Positions 9,066 to 18,349 of a DNA stretch of 61,094 nt are shown here, one piece after another. Under the pieces are notes generated by a model. It worked only from the letters and a program-made list of their open reading frames with translations, did not search any database and was not told the DNA's origin. Position 1 is the stretch's first letter, and the number at the start of each line of letters is the position of its first letter. Source of the DNA: Desulfuromonadales bacterium (lineage in GTDB: Bacteria; Desulfobacterota; Desulfuromonadia; Geobacterales; Pseudopelobacteraceae); contig DUZX01000022.1 of NCBI GenBank assembly GCA_013349325.1, positions 1-61,094 on the forward strand, given 5' to 3'. The position numbers and the translations under genes were made by a program.

Positions 9066-9665
9066 TTACGATCTGTCACAGCAGCTTTTTTTGAGTTCCT
9101 GCCAGCGATAACACTCTACGATATGATCATTAACCATGCCGATCGCCTGCATATAGGCATAGCAGATCGTACTACCGACAAAGCGGAAGCCCCGTTTCTT
9201 CAGGTCTTTGCTCAGTTGGTCCGAAAGCGGTGTTGTTGCCGGCACTTCCGACTGGCTTCGCCAGGCATTCTGAAGCGCTTCGCCATCGGTGAAGCGCCAC
9301 TGATACGCCGCAAACGAGCCAAACTCTTCCTGAACCTTCAAGAAAGCGCGCGCGTTGCTGATAGTGGATCCCACTTTCAGACGATTACGGACTATACCGG
9401 CATTGCTCAAAAGCTCTGCCTCTGTGGCCTTATCAAACTGAACCACCCGTTCGGGATCAAAACCGGCAAAAGCCTCGCGATAGGCAGCCCTTTTACGCAA
9501 GATTGTGATCCAGGAGAGACCGGCCTGAGCACCTTCAAGAGTTAAGAATTCAAACAGCAGCCGATCGTCATGAACCGGCACACCCCACTCCTGATCATGA
9601 TATGCCTGGTAGAGCGGATCCTGACCGGCCCAACTGCAACGGATACGAGCTTCACCCTGTTTCAT
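9066..9665 (-). CDS. tag: DNA-3-methyladenine glycosylase I
   Basis: Tag removes 3-methyladenine from alkylated DNA. The 199-residue protein has the diagnostic opening RCSWAGQDPLYQAYHDQEWG and LEGAQAGLSWITILRKR, and the helix-hairpin-helix part. The structural zinc site is complete: C10, H23, H181 and C185. It is on the minus strand, 42 bases upstream of hypE, and diverges from lhgO. Confidence 0.96.
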   Translation of the reverse strand: MKQGEARIRCSWAGQDPLYQAYHDQEWGVPVHDDRLLFEFLTLEGAQAGLSWITILRKRAAYREAFAGFDPERVVQFDKATEAELLSNAGIVRNRLKVGSTISNARAFLKVQEEFGSFAAYQWRFTDGEALQNAWRSQSEVPATTPLSDQLSKDLKKRGFRFVGSTICYAYMQAIGMVNDHIVECYRWQELKKSCCDRS

Positions 9666-9754
9666 TTTTTCACCTGTGTACGAGAAATATTTCGTTTCTT
9701 CCTGCTGCTTGTGCAGCTATGATGCTTGTAAACTGAATCGGAGTTGGAGGCAAG

Positions 9755-10951
9755 ATGACATACGACTATATCGTAATCGGAGCCGGGATAATAGGCATGT
9801 CCACAGCATGGCACCTTCAGCGGACATTTCCCGGAAAAACGGTGCTGGTTCTGGAAAAAGAGTCCGGCCCGGCGTTCCACCAGACCGGAAGGAACTCCGG
9901 CGTTATTCATGCCGGTGTCTACTATACACCCGGAAGCCTGAAAGCACGTTTCTGTAAAGAGGGTAATCTGGCGACCAAACGTTTCTGCAGGGAACAGGGC
10001 ATCCGCTATGATGAATGCGGCAAGCTGCTGGTGGCGACCAACGCACGAGAACATCAACACATGAGGGAGCTTGTAGCGCGGTGCGCTGCCAACGATATTC
10101 CGATTGAGGAGTTGGACGCCGGGGAACTGAAACGGCGAGAACCGAATATCACCGGCGTCGGTGCACTACTGGTGCCGTCAACCGGGATTGTCAGTTATAC
10201 CGAAATCACCAGGAAAATGGCGGATCTGGTACTGCAGGGGGGCGGTGAGGTGCGCTATTGCTGCACCGTGAGGGCAATTGATGAGCAACCCGACCGGATA
10301 ACGGTACAGACCGACAACGGCAGTTTCAGCGGGCGTTGTCTGGTTGCCTGCGCCGGTGTCATGGCGGATCGGATTGTCACCATGCTTGGTATTCGGCCGC
10401 AGTTCAAAATCATTCCATTCCGAGGTGACTACTTTCTTTTATCGGCAGAACACAACCGCATCGTCAACCATCTGATTTACCCGATTCCAGACCCGGAACT
10501 CCCCTTTCTGGGAGTTCACCTGACCCGTATGATTGACGGGACCGTCACCGTCGGGCCAAATGCGGTACTGGCCTTCAAGCGCGAGGGATACGGCAAAACC
10601 GATTTCAGCCTGCGCGACAGTTTGGAGATGCTGACCTATCCGGGACTACTCAAAGTTCTGTATAATAATTTTGCCGTGAGTTTGATTGAGCTGAAGAACA
10701 GCATGTACAAAAAGGGGTATCTGGCGCTGGTGCAAAAATACTGCCCTGCGCTGTCACTTGCTGACCTGCATGACTATCCGGCCGGCATCCGCGCCCAGGC
10801 GGTCAGTAACGATGGGCATCTGGTGGGTGATTTCCTGTTCGTCACCACCAGGCGTGCCTTAGTCGTCTGCAACGCCCCCTCACCGGCTGCCACATCAGCC
10901 ATTCCGATCGGTAACCATATCGTGGAGAAGGTGAAGGAATTGGCGGTATAG
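9755..10951 (+). CDS. lhgO: L-2-hydroxyglutarate oxidase/dehydrogenase
   Basis: A 398-residue FAD-dependent oxidoreductase of the DAO family. The N-terminal dinucleotide motif is GAGIIGMSTAWHL, followed by FHQTGRNSGVIHAGVYYTPG, which marks the LhgO/YgaF branch. The C-terminus has PAGIRAQAV and CNAPSPAATSA. It oxidises L-2-hydroxyglutarate to 2-oxoglutarate, passing electrons to the quinone pool. The start follows GGAGG by 5 bases. It is divergent from tag and convergent with an Rrf2 regulator. Confidence 0.92.
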   Translation: MTYDYIVIGAGIIGMSTAWHLQRTFPGKTVLVLEKESGPAFHQTGRNSGVIHAGVYYTPGSLKARFCKEGNLATKRFCREQGIRYDECGKLLVATNAREHQHMRELVARCAANDIPIEELDAGELKRREPNITGVGALLVPSTGIVSYTEITRKMADLVLQGGGEVRYCCTVRAIDEQPDRITVQTDNGSFSGRCLVACAGVMADRIVTMLGIRPQFKIIPFRGDYFLLSAEHNRIVNHLIYPIPDPELPFLGVHLTRMIDGTVTVGPNAVLAFKREGYGKTDFSLRDSLEMLTYPGLLKVLYNNFAVSLIELKNSMYKKGYLALVQKYCPALSLADLHDYPAGIRAQAVSNDGHLVGDFLFVTTRRALVVCNAPSPAATSAIPIGNHIVEKVKELAV

Positions 10952-11013
10952 AAGTAACTGCCATGATAAACTGCGGTATTTTTTCTACGGGTGAGAGATC
11001 GTTGCGGTAAAAA

Positions 11014-11475
11014 TCAGATGGAGTAATCGACTACATTTTGAATCTTGCTGCGCTCCGCCTCACTCCGGGAGATCATATCGGCCAGCGTTAATCCATCCAT
11101 CACCGTCGCGAGGGCAACATTAACATCAGCCATAGTCAGCCGAATACCGCAGGTAGCTTCATCCTGACACTCTTCGCAGCGGGCATAATTGGTTGTACTG
11201 AGACATTGTACCGGAGCGATATCACCTTCCAGTATCCGGACAATTGAACCGACGGTTATCTTGTTGGCCGGAAGCGCCAGCGAGTAGCCCCCGCCTTTCC
11301 CGACTCGGCTTTGCAGTAAACCGCCTTTGCGCAGAGACAGAAGAATAAACTCAAGAAACTTCTTGGGTATACTGCCATCTTTGGCAAGGTCAGAAATCAA
11401 AACCGGCTGTCCACTGGGAGTTCCGGCAAGATGTATCAGCGCCTTAAAGGCGTATATAGTCTTTTTAGATATCAT
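11014..11475 (-). CDS. Rrf2 family transcriptional regulator with four cysteines
   Basis: A 153-residue Rrf2 regulator, second in this window and clearly divergent from the one at 4616. It has the winged-helix signature FLEFILLSLRKGGLLQSRVG and GGGYSLALP. Cysteines at 91, 100, 103 and 109 could hold a Fe-S cluster. Upstream is a promoter with perfect TTGACA (11513-11518), 17 bases, then TATCTA (11490-11495). A 13-base palindrome AGATATCATATCT covers the start codon, which would suit autoregulation. No ribosome binding site is obvious. Its target is unknown. Confidence 0.88.
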   Translation of the reverse strand: MISKKTIYAFKALIHLAGTPSGQPVLISDLAKDGSIPKKFLEFILLSLRKGGLLQSRVGKGGGYSLALPANKITVGSIVRILEGDIAPVQCLSTTNYARCEECQDEATCGIRLTMADVNVALATVMDGLTLADMISRSEAERSKIQNVVDYSI

Positions 11476-11479
11476 ATCT
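11467..11479. promoter_or_regulatory. palindrome over the Rrf2 start codon, possible operator
   Basis: AGATAT-C-ATATCT is a perfect 6-base inverted repeat that spans the initiation codon at 11475. It lies about 11 bases downstream of the -10 element. It could be the regulator's own binding site. The assignment is inferred from symmetry and position only. Confidence 0.35.
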
Positions 11480-12222
11480 ATTAAGGCTATAGATAAGCAG
11501 AATTTATTCTGTTGTCAAGTTATTTTTCCCGATTTCTTTTTACAGAAATAAGCTGCCTGGAAATTGGGGCCGACAAAAAAGATACGTTAGATGCGACAAA
11601 GAATGGAATTAATGAAAAATAACGCTGCGACAGGGTGAGAATGCGGTGTTTCAGGCAACAGAGGCGGGAATATCGAACCTGGTACGTTTTTTCAGTCGTG
11701 GTGGCAATCAAACAGCTCAGTTTGATATTTTTTGTCGATTTTTTTTACACTGATGAGAGCTGTCTCTGAAAATCTGTCGGATTACTTTACAAGCGATGTT
11801 GCCGTTTATGAGCAAACAATGACAAAGACCGGCACTCAGAGAATTAACGATAAATTATAATGTAATTTCAGTTGATTACAATACGCTATCGCATCTAATA
11901 AATTTACAAATACCGGCTTACTGCCGTCTGGCATGTCTACTTGAAACTGCCAATTGGATGCATGATGAATGGTTGCCATGGCTATCGTCCCCCGTTATGC
12001 TCTACACCTAAGCAGCAATAATTCGACACAACATTACAGAAAGCAACAACCAGGCCAATTTTTATCTCTTTAAATTTATACATACATTTCAGAGGGGCGT
12101 AATGGAGTGTAAATTTTCCCGACAGATATGCAATCAAACATCAAAATGCTCGGCATTCTTGCATCGCGACATAAAAACTGATAGTTCTAAAGAACTGAAA
12201 TCATCACAAAAAGGAGTTCCGT
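11476..12222. other. gene-poor, A+T-rich intergenic stretch
   Basis: About 750 bases with no gene I can support. The first 45 bases hold the promoter of the Rrf2 gene. Near 11838-12011 a plus-strand frame stays open for about 57 codons, reading A-C-L-L-E-T-A-N-W-M-H-D-E-W-L-P-W, but it lacks a start codon and ribosome site. It may be a gene remnant or chance. Base composition is distinctly richer in A+T than the flanks. The last 30 bases carry the ribosome binding site of the CoA-binding protein. Confidence 0.5.
11490..11518 (-). promoter_or_regulatory. sigma-70 type promoter of the Rrf2 gene
   Basis: On the minus strand TTGACA (11518-11513) is followed after 17 bases by TATCTA (11495-11490), about 15 bases before the start codon. 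The -35 is a full consensus match and the -10 matches at three positions. Confidence 0.5.
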
Positions 12223-12627
12223 ATGTCAATACAAGACCAGATCGAACTGTTCCTTGCGTCACCCGCCTTCGGAGTTGCGGGAGCCTCTACCAATCGCGAC
12301 AAGTATGGCAATAAAGTTCTGCGTTGTTTCCTGCAGCACAATCGGCGCGCCATACCTGTTCACCCGACTGAGCCCGAAATTGAAGGTGCAGCCTGCGCAG
12401 CTACGATCAACGACCTGCCGGCGGAAGTTGTCAGCCTCTCAATGATCACCCCCCCGGCTGTCACAGCCAAGCTGGTGCCGCTGGCGATCGAGAAGGGAAT
12501 TACGAATATCTGGATGCAACCGGGCGCCGAACACCCTGATGCAGTGGCATTGTGCCACGAGCGAGGAGTCAATGTCATTGCTGATGGCAGCTGCCTGCTG
12601 GTTGTGCTCGGATACGGAGAGCATTGA
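12223..12627 (+). CDS. CoA-binding domain protein (YccU type)
   Basis: A 134-residue single Rossmann-fold protein of the CoA_binding_2 family (YccU-like). It shows GVAGASTNRDKYGNKVLR at the nucleotide loop, then IPVHPTEPEIEG, a conserved P-P near SMITPPAVTAKLV, and NIWMQPGAEHPDAVALC. Members bind CoA but have no agreed catalytic role. The start is set by AAAAAGGAG 7 bases upstream. It is followed by a terminator before typA. Confidence 0.88.
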   Translation: MSIQDQIELFLASPAFGVAGASTNRDKYGNKVLRCFLQHNRRAIPVHPTEPEIEGAACAATINDLPAEVVSLSMITPPAVTAKLVPLAIEKGITNIWMQPGAEHPDAVALCHERGVNVIADGSCLLVVLGYGEH

Positions 12628-12710
12628 AGGTTGCCGAAATGAACGATTTTACGACTCGAACGTATAAACACTTGCCATATCAATGAAAACCTGACATAGT
12701 CTCCAATCTT

Positions 12711-12742
12711 CGGCGGGCAGCAATGCCCGCCGTTTTATTTTG
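12711..12742 (+). terminator. intrinsic terminator ahead of typA
   Basis: The hairpin CGGCGGGCA-GCAA-TGCCCGCCG (12711-12732) is followed by TTTTATTTT. It ends the transcript of the CoA-binding protein gene. Confidence 0.8.
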
Positions 12743-12764
12743 CGTACATTGAGGAGTTTTACCC

Positions 12765-14570
12765 ATGCAGGAACGAATCAGAAACATCGCCATTATTGCT
12801 CACGTTGACCACGGCAAGACGACACTCGTCGATGCCATGCTGAAACATGCCGGAGTATACCGCGCCAACGAAGCTATCACCGAACGGGTCATGGACTCGA
12901 ACGACCTTGAAAAAGAGCGCGGCATCACTATTCTGGCCAAGAGCCTTTCCATCCATCATGGCCCATACAAGATCAACATCGTCGACACCCCCGGCCATGC
13001 CGATTTCGGTGGCGAAGTTGAACGAGTGCTCAAGATGGTAGACTCCGTGCTGCTTTTAGTTGACGCCCTTGACGGCCCAATGCCGCAGACACGCTTTGTT
13101 CTTAAAAAATCTCTCGACCTTAACCTGAAACCGATCGTTGTCATTAACAAGATCGACCGCCCCGGCAGTCGCCCGGACGAAGTCCTCAACATGGTTTTCG
13201 ATCTTTTCTGCGAATTGAATGCATCTGACGATCAGCTTGACTTTCCGGTTGTCTATACCAGCGCCAAGATGGGCTACGCCAAAATTGATATCAACATTGA
13301 ATCAAACAGCATGGAACCACTTTTTGCCGTGGTGGAAGCCAACGTGCGCCCACCCAAGGGTGATGCCAATGCGCCGTTCCAGATGTTGATCGCCAACATA
13401 GATTACAACGATTATATCGGCCGCATGGCGACCGGACGTATTTTTAACGGCAAAGTCAGTGCTGGTGAAACCGTTGCCATGATCAAGGCGGACGGATCAA
13501 TCACGAAAGGGCGCATTACAAAACTGCTCGGCTATGAAGGGCTCAAACAGATTGACATTGAAGAAGCAGGAACAGGGGATATCGTCACCGTTGCCGGTTT
13601 TGAAGAAGTCAGCATCGGCGAGACACTGGCCTCGGCCGAAAATCCGATTGCCGTTCCTTACGTTTCCATTGATGAGCCGACTCTAGCAATGAACTTTATT
13701 GTCAATACATCACCTTTTGCCGGTCGTGAAGGCAAATGGGTCACATCGCGCAACATCCGCGAACGCCTGATCAAGGAGCTGCGTACCAACGTTTCCCTGC
13801 GGGTTGACGACACCGACAGCGCCGACACCTTCATGGTTTCCGGGCGTGGCGAACTGCATCTTTCGATTCTGATCGAAACCATGCGTCGTGAGGGGTTTGA
13901 GCTGGCTGTTTCCAAACCTGAAGTTATCGTCCGGGTCAAAGACGGCGTCAAAATGGAGCCGATGGAGTACCTGGTAGTTGACGTAGCTACTGAATTCCAG
14001 GGCGCTATTATCGAAAAAATGGGACCACGTAAAGGCGAGATGGTTGCCATGGCGCCGATGGGCGAAATGGTACGACTGGAGTTCATCATACCGGCGCGCG
14101 GCCTGATCGGCTTACGCGGCGAGGTGCTGACTGATACGCGTGGTACCGCCGTCATGACCCACACTTTCCATGAATACGCACCCTACAAGGGGGATATCGC
14201 CGGTCGCAAGAACGGCGCCCTGATGGCAATGGATCATGGCGAGACAACCGCGTACGCGCTGGATGCACTGCAACCGCGTGGCATTCTGTTTATCGGAGCT
14301 GGAGTTGAAGTGTACGGCGGGATGATTATCGGCCAGAACAACAAGGATAATGATCTTGATGTAAACCCATGCAAAGGAAAAAAACTGACCAACGTTCGTG
14401 CTTCCGGTACGGACGACGCCATTAAACTGACGCCGCCTAAAATAATGACACTCGAACAGGCGCTGGAATTTATTGAGGATGATGAGCTGGTGGAGGTTAC
14501 CCCTAACTCCGTCCGACTGCGTAAAAAAGAACTTGATCCGACGCGCCGTAAGCGATCAAACAAATACTGA
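12765..14570 (+). CDS. typA: translational GTPase TypA/BipA
   Basis: Ribosome-associated GTPase of 601 residues, close to the family norm. The G1 loop [15 protein letters not shown] is at 12-26, the switch II motif [16 protein letters not shown] at about 73-88 and the NKID box follows. Domain II and the TypA-specific C-terminus ([20 protein letters not shown]) are complete. TypA supports ribosome assembly and growth under stress, for example low temperature. It starts after GAGGAG and is monocistronic, with hairpins on both sides. Confidence 0.98.
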   Translation: MQERIRNIAIIAHVDHGKTTLVDAMLKHAGVYRANEAITERVMDSNDLEKERGITILAKSLSIHHGPYKINIVDTPGHADFGGEVERVLKMVDSVLLLVDALDGPMPQTRFVLKKSLDLNLKPIVVINKIDRPGSRPDEVLNMVFDLFCELNASDDQLDFPVVYTSAKMGYAKIDINIESNSMEPLFAVVEANVRPPKGDANAPFQMLIANIDYNDYIGRMATGRIFNGKVSAGETVAMIKADGSITKGRITKLLGYEGLKQIDIEEAGTGDIVTVAGFEEVSIGETLASAENPIAVPYVSIDEPTLAMNFIVNTSPFAGREGKWVTSRNIRERLIKELRTNVSLRVDDTDSADTFMVSGRGELHLSILIETMRREGFELAVSKPEVIVRVKDGVKMEPMEYLVVDVATEFQGAIIEKMGPRKGEMVAMAPMGEMVRLEFIIPARGLIGLRGEVLTDTRGTAVMTHTFHEYAPYKGDIAGRKNGALMAMDHGETTAYALDALQPRGILFIGAGVEVYGGMIIGQNNKDNDLDVNPCKGKKLTNVRASGTDDAIKLTPPKIMTLEQALEFIEDDELVEVTPNSVRLRKKELDPTRRKRSNKY

Positions 14571-14588
14571 TTCAAACCCGTATAATTC

Positions 14589-14635
14589 GTTACAAGAAGA
14601 GCCCTTGGCCGATAACCAAGGGCTCTTCTTGTAAC
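14589..14635. terminator. long hairpin downstream of typA
   Basis: Perfect 20-base arms (14589-14608 and 14616-14635) with the core AAGAGCCC/GGGCTCTT and a 7-base loop. There is no long T-run, so it may act as a transcript end or as a shared barrier between typA and the oppositely oriented gene at 14652. Confidence 0.7.
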
Positions 14636-14651
14636 ACGTGAAGACCTGTGA

Positions 14652-15005
14652 TCAGAATGGCAGGCTGGCAACCAGACTGATGCCGTTGATCGGTACGTTT
14701 TCTTCACGCTGGGGGGTGCGCGGCGGTTCAGATGGTTTCAGCGGGTCTACCGGTGAATTATACGCCACCGTAAAGCGAGCCCCTGCAAACTGAACCAGGA
14801 GATCACCTTTTTCATCAAGCTTAACCCTCGGAGAACGCTGGCGGGAACGGGAAGCAGGAATCGCCGGGGCGGCAGCTTCCGCAATCACCCTGCTGAACAG
14901 CATCACCGGTTCGGCCTGTACGGCAGTAGCTGAGATGCTCAATAACAAGGCCATCAGGAGCAGATGGCGGGACACGGCGCGGCATTTCGATACCTGGAAT
15001 TTCAT
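14652..15005 (-). CDS. small secreted protein of unknown function under riboswitch control
   Basis: A 117-residue protein I do not recognise. It has a signal peptide (LLLMALLLSISATAVQA, cleavage near residue 31), a basic middle with R-S-R-Q-R-S-P-R and a short C-terminal domain. Its start has AGGGGAAG a few bases upstream. The notable feature is its leader: a GEMM-type riboswitch with an overlapping terminator lies 52 bases upstream on the same strand. Expression is therefore probably set by a cyclic dinucleotide. Such leaders in Geobacter control extracellular electron-transfer and surface proteins, which gives a hint but no proof of role. Confidence 0.7.
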   Translation of the reverse strand: MKFQVSKCRAVSRHLLLMALLLSISATAVQAEPVMLFSRVIAEAAAPAIPASRSRQRSPRVKLDEKGDLLVQFAGARFTVAYNSPVDPLKPSEPPRTPQREENVPINGISLVASLPF

Positions 15006-15056
15006 GATCTTCCCCTTTTCTCGGGCGTTGTCAGTAACAGCGCAACGTGCGACGAC

Positions 15057-15103
15057 AAAAAAAACCGGGTCACCGTATCTCTGTGGATATTTCGGCGACC
15101 CGG
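15057..15103 (-). terminator. riboswitch expression platform (intrinsic terminator)
   Basis: On the minus strand CCGGGTCGCC (15103-15094) pairs with GGTGACCCGG (15074-15065) and is followed by eight T (15064-15057). The 5' arm is the last conserved part of the aptamer, so ligand binding and termination are mutually exclusive. Confidence 0.85.
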
Positions 15104-15169
15104 CTGTCTCAGGGAGACCCGTGGGCTTTCCGTCCCACCCTCGCGGATGGTTTAGTATTATCGTGTATC
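15086..15169 (-). promoter_or_regulatory. GEMM-I class riboswitch, probable 3',3'-cGAMP (GEMM-Ib) type
   Basis: The minus strand matches the GEMM aptamer step by step. It reads ACTAAACCATCCGCGAGG, then the tetraloop-bearing stem and GTGGGACGGAAAGCC, then a GGGTCTC/GAGAC stem, then AGCCGGGTCGCCGAAATATC. The form with ACTAAACC and GACGGAAAGCC is that of the Geobacter GEMM-Ib RNAs, which sense 3',3'-cGAMP rather than c-di-GMP. An intrinsic terminator shares its 3' part. It controls the gene at 14652-15005. Confidence 0.88.
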
Positions 15170-15473
15170 TCGTTATTTAACGGGAGTTTCTTCAAACAGC
15201 ACGTTTCATGCCGGCTGACTTTGTTTTATAACAACCTGATATCGTTCGCATAATATCTCTGACACATACATAAAATGCTTAACATTTCCGTTATTTGGCA
15301 ATTGCATGGTCTGGGCTGACGACCTTTGTCACTGCACGTGCACATGACAATTGCTCTCACACGCTGTAAAACGTAGCCCGGCAATGCCAAAAGTAATCAG
15401 ATGATTTTTTGCAGGTGGAATGCTATAGTCCCGCGCGGCAGACTGCACGAATTTCTCCACGGGGTAATGACAG
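15170..15473. other. intergenic region between the riboswitch and cbiET
   Basis: About 300 bases between two divergent transcription units. It must hold the promoter of the riboswitch transcript (minus) and that of cbiET (plus), but I see no strong consensus for either. No cobalamin riboswitch box is present ahead of cbiET. Confidence 0.5.
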
Positions 15474-16691
15474 ATGGCACAGCAGAAGATCTATCTGGTA
15501 GGAGCCGGCATCACCGGCTGGGAAGGTTTCGGTTCGAAGGCGTTGGAGATTATTGCCAAGGCCGATATTTTGATCGGTCACCAGCGGCACCTGGCCATAT
15601 TTCCGGACTTTGCCGGGCAGAAACGGGTTCTTGGCGATTTGTCCGAGTTGATGGATTTTTTAAAGCAAACCGGGCAGCGCGTCGTCCTGCTCGCTTCCGG
15701 CGACCCGACATTTTTCGGTGTCTCGCGCTTTCTGCTCCGCAATCTGCCTAAAGAACGCATTGAGATTTTCCCCAATGTCACCAGCATGCAGTACGCTTTT
15801 GCCCGCATCAAGGAACCGTGGGACGACGGCATCTTCGTCTCCGTGCATGGCCGTGGCATGCAGCAGGCGGTTGACAAGATAATTTCTGCCGAAAAAGCCT
15901 GCGTCCTGACCGACAAGACCAATACACCGGCTGCAATTGCGGCCGAATTGATTGAACGTGGCGCTGAAGGGTACGAAGCCTGGCTCTGTGAAGACTTGGG
16001 GATGCCGACCGAGAAGTTTACCAAGACGACCGTGCGCGGCCTGCTTGACATAACCGCTTCAGAGTTGAACATCCTGATCCTGATCAGGATGTATGAGCCG
16101 AATCTGGTTCATTACCCTTTGATCGGTATCCACGATGACGAGTTTCATACATCAAAAAAGCTGATTACCAAGCTGGAAGTGCGGGCGGTCACACTGGCCA
16201 AGCTTCAGCTTCAGGATGATCTGGTGCTGTGGGATATCGGTGCCGGCAGCTGTTCGGTCTCTATTGAAGCGGCCAACCTGATGCCGGATGGCCGTATTTT
16301 TGCTGTCGAGAAAAACCCGCAATGCATCAGCATTATCAATGAAAACCTGAAGAAGTTCTGCTCGCGCACTATCAAGCTGATCGAAGCCTACGCACCGGAT
16401 GGCCTGGATGATCTGCCCGATCCCGACCGCGTTTTTATCGGTGGGGCCGGTGGCAGGCTGGATGAAATCATCGATATCGTCTCCCAGCGACTCAGGCCGG
16501 AAGGGGTGGTGGTTATTAATGCCGTAACGCTCGACACGCTGACCCAGGGAGTAGAATTCCTGGAAGATCACGGCTTCACTGTTGAAGCGACCTGCGTCAA
16601 CATCTCCAAAACCCGCAAACTGACCGAATTCAAGATGTTTGAGGCCCAGAACCCGGTCTATGTCATTTCAGCAAAAAAAGGTGGCGAATAA
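15474..16691 (+). CDS. cbiET: precorrin-6Y C5,15-methyltransferase (decarboxylating), CbiET fusion
   Basis: Bifunctional corrin-ring enzyme of 405 residues. Residues 1 to about 200 are the CbiE-type tetrapyrrole methyltransferase (YLVGAGITGWEGFG, then LASGDPTFFGVSR). Residues from about 205 are CbiT, a class I SAM methyltransferase (LWDIGAGSCSVSIEAANL, then VFIGGAGGRLDEII). Together they methylate C5 and C15 of precorrin-6/cobalt-precorrin and remove the acetate side chain. The stop overlaps the cobI start, so the two are coupled. GGGG lies before the ATG. Confidence 0.95.
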   Translation: MAQQKIYLVGAGITGWEGFGSKALEIIAKADILIGHQRHLAIFPDFAGQKRVLGDLSELMDFLKQTGQRVVLLASGDPTFFGVSRFLLRNLPKERIEIFPNVTSMQYAFARIKEPWDDGIFVSVHGRGMQQAVDKIISAEKACVLTDKTNTPAAIAAELIERGAEGYEAWLCEDLGMPTEKFTKTTVRGLLDITASELNILILIRMYEPNLVHYPLIGIHDDEFHTSKKLITKLEVRAVTLAKLQLQDDLVLWDIGAGSCSVSIEAANLMPDGRIFAVEKNPQCISIINENLKKFCSRTIKLIEAYAPDGLDDLPDPDRVFIGGAGGRLDEIIDIVSQRLRPEGVVVINAVTLDTLTQGVEFLEDHGFTVEATCVNISKTRKLTEFKMFEAQNPVYVISAKKGGE

Positions 16692-17410
16692 TGGCCACTG
16701 TCTATGCAGTCGGCGTCGGCCCCGGCGACCCCGAACTGATCACCCGCAAAGCCGAACGGATTCTGCGCCGGGCTGACGTAATTCTTGCGCCGGTATCCAA
16801 CCCCAGCGAAGCCAGTGTTGCTCTTGATACGATCCGCGAATTCATCAATGAAGAGCGGCAGACTATCATTATCCACCAGTTTCCAATGACTTCCGATAAG
16901 AGTCGTCTGATCCCTGCCTGGCAGGAAGCAGCTACCATTATTGCCGGGCATGCGCTGACCGGTCGAGAGGTGGCCTTCATCACCATCGGCGATCCACTCT
17001 TCTACTCGACCTTCATCTACCTGCTGCGCCTGCTACGTGAGCAGTGGCCGCAGATTCCGATCGAAATCATCCCCGGCATTTCCAGTATCAACGCTGCCGC
17101 TGCCCAGGCAACCATCACACTGGCAGAGTCTGAAGAGAAAATGGCCGTTATACCGGCCACCGCCGGCATCGGTCAGATCGCCGCTGCTCTGGCTCAGTTT
17201 GAGACGGTCGTACTGCTGAAGGTCAGGCCGCGCTACGCCGATATTCTGGAACTCTTGTGCCGGACAGGTCGTACGGACAGCGTTGTGTTTGTCGAACGGG
17301 TCGGTTCCCCGCGCCAGAAGGTGCTGACCCTGTTCAGCGACATGGAAGCCCACTCCCCCGACTACCTGTCATTGATGATCATCAAGCAGCCTGCAGCCCT
17401 GAAGAACTGA
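16691..17410 (+). CDS. cobI: precorrin-2 C20-methyltransferase
   Basis: CobI/CbiL of 239 residues methylates C20 of precorrin-2 or its cobalt form. The opening YAVGVGPGDPELITRKA and the SAM site ITIGDPLFYSTFIYLL (about 96-111) are typical. EIIPGISSINAAAA supports the corrin family. The ATG overlaps the cbiET stop. Its last 29 bases overlap the 3' end of a convergent pseudouridine synthase gene. The remaining cobalamin genes are not in this window. Confidence 0.94.
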   Translation: MATVYAVGVGPGDPELITRKAERILRRADVILAPVSNPSEASVALDTIREFINEERQTIIIHQFPMTSDKSRLIPAWQEAATIIAGHALTGREVAFITIGDPLFYSTFIYLLRLLREQWPQIPIEIIPGISSINAAAAQATITLAESEEKMAVIPATAGIGQIAAALAQFETVVLLKVRPRYADILELLCRTGRTDSVVFVERVGSPRQKVLTLFSDMEAHSPDYLSLMIIKQPAALKN

Positions 17411-18266
17411 CCTGCTGCGCAAACGATCCGTCCAGTTCGGCCTGCAGTCGTAATTCCCTCCCCTTCGGGTCCGACAGTTTCATTTCGGCACAATGCAGCA
17501 TCATCCGATCAGCTACGGCTCCGCCGTAGGTACTGTCACCGACAATCGACAGGCCGACTGACTCCAGATGCACGCGGATCTGGTGCGTACGACCGGTCAG
17601 CGGCCGTGCTTCAACCACTGAGAGTTCGCCGTTTGACGAGATTAGACGAAATTCCGTGCGAGACGCTTTGCCGGCACTGACTATTCCGTAGCGAGCCGAA
17701 GCAACTTTTCCGATTGGAGCGTCCACAACCCAGGTATCCTGGCATGGGCGACCACTGACCAGCGCCAGATACCGTTTTTCCACCAATCCGTCCTGAAAGC
17801 GTGCCGACAGCCAGGCGGCAGCTTGCCGCAGTTTTGGAAAGATCATGACTCCCGAAGTTCCACGATCCAGGCGGTGTACAACACGGGCCGGTTCACTGCT
17901 CCCCTCTGCCTTGAAATACTCCGTTACCCAGTATTCCAGTGTCCCTTTCAGTTGATAGGGGGTTCGCTGGCTGTTTATTCCGGCCGGTTTATTGACGGCG
18001 ATCAGTTCGCTGTCTTCATAGATCAGTGCGTGAGGCGGCAGCACCAGGTCAGAAAAACGCCCCGCTTCCATGACGCCGATCTCAATCACATCGCCCGTTT
18101 TTACTGCACGTGATGCCACCCGCACCAGAGCGACGTTGACCGTGCAGCCGCCACGGTCGATAATGCGACGTGCCTCCGTTTTGCTGACACCTGTGCAGAG
18201 GGCGGCGATGGCATCGTCCAGGCGGTTCCCGTTCTGTTCTGCCGTAATAGTTTTTCTCAGTATCAT
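17382..18266 (-). CDS. RluA family pseudouridine synthase
   Basis: A 294-residue RNA pseudouridine synthase of the RluA/RluD family. The N-terminus is an S4-like domain (NRLDDAIAALCTGVSKTEAR, then RGGCTVN). The catalytic motif is VVHRLDRGTSGVMIF with its aspartate near residue 132, and RPLTGRTHQIRVHLES follows. The target uridine (23S rRNA or tRNA) cannot be assigned from sequence. It converges on cobI with a 29-base overlap. Confidence 0.92.
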   Translation of the reverse strand: MILRKTITAEQNGNRLDDAIAALCTGVSKTEARRIIDRGGCTVNVALVRVASRAVKTGDVIEIGVMEAGRFSDLVLPPHALIYEDSELIAVNKPAGINSQRTPYQLKGTLEYWVTEYFKAEGSSEPARVVHRLDRGTSGVMIFPKLRQAAAWLSARFQDGLVEKRYLALVSGRPCQDTWVVDAPIGKVASARYGIVSAGKASRTEFRLISSNGELSVVEARPLTGRTHQIRVHLESVGLSIVGDSTYGGAVADRMMLHCAEMKLSDPKGRELRLQAELDGSFAQQVSSSGLQAA

Positions 18267-18349
18267 TACTTCGTAGCCCCCGTTACCCGTCCAATTACAA
18301 ACAAATTCTCTGTGGTGAAAATACTGCTATTCTGCTATTGTTCGCCGCC

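Noticed and set aside
8292-9545. A long plus-strand open frame of 417 codons
   Set aside because: It is antisense to hypE and tag, both certain genes, and its translation has no recognisable domain.
15170-15473. A cobalamin riboswitch before cbiET
   Set aside because: The conserved B12 box and the other aptamer blocks are absent.
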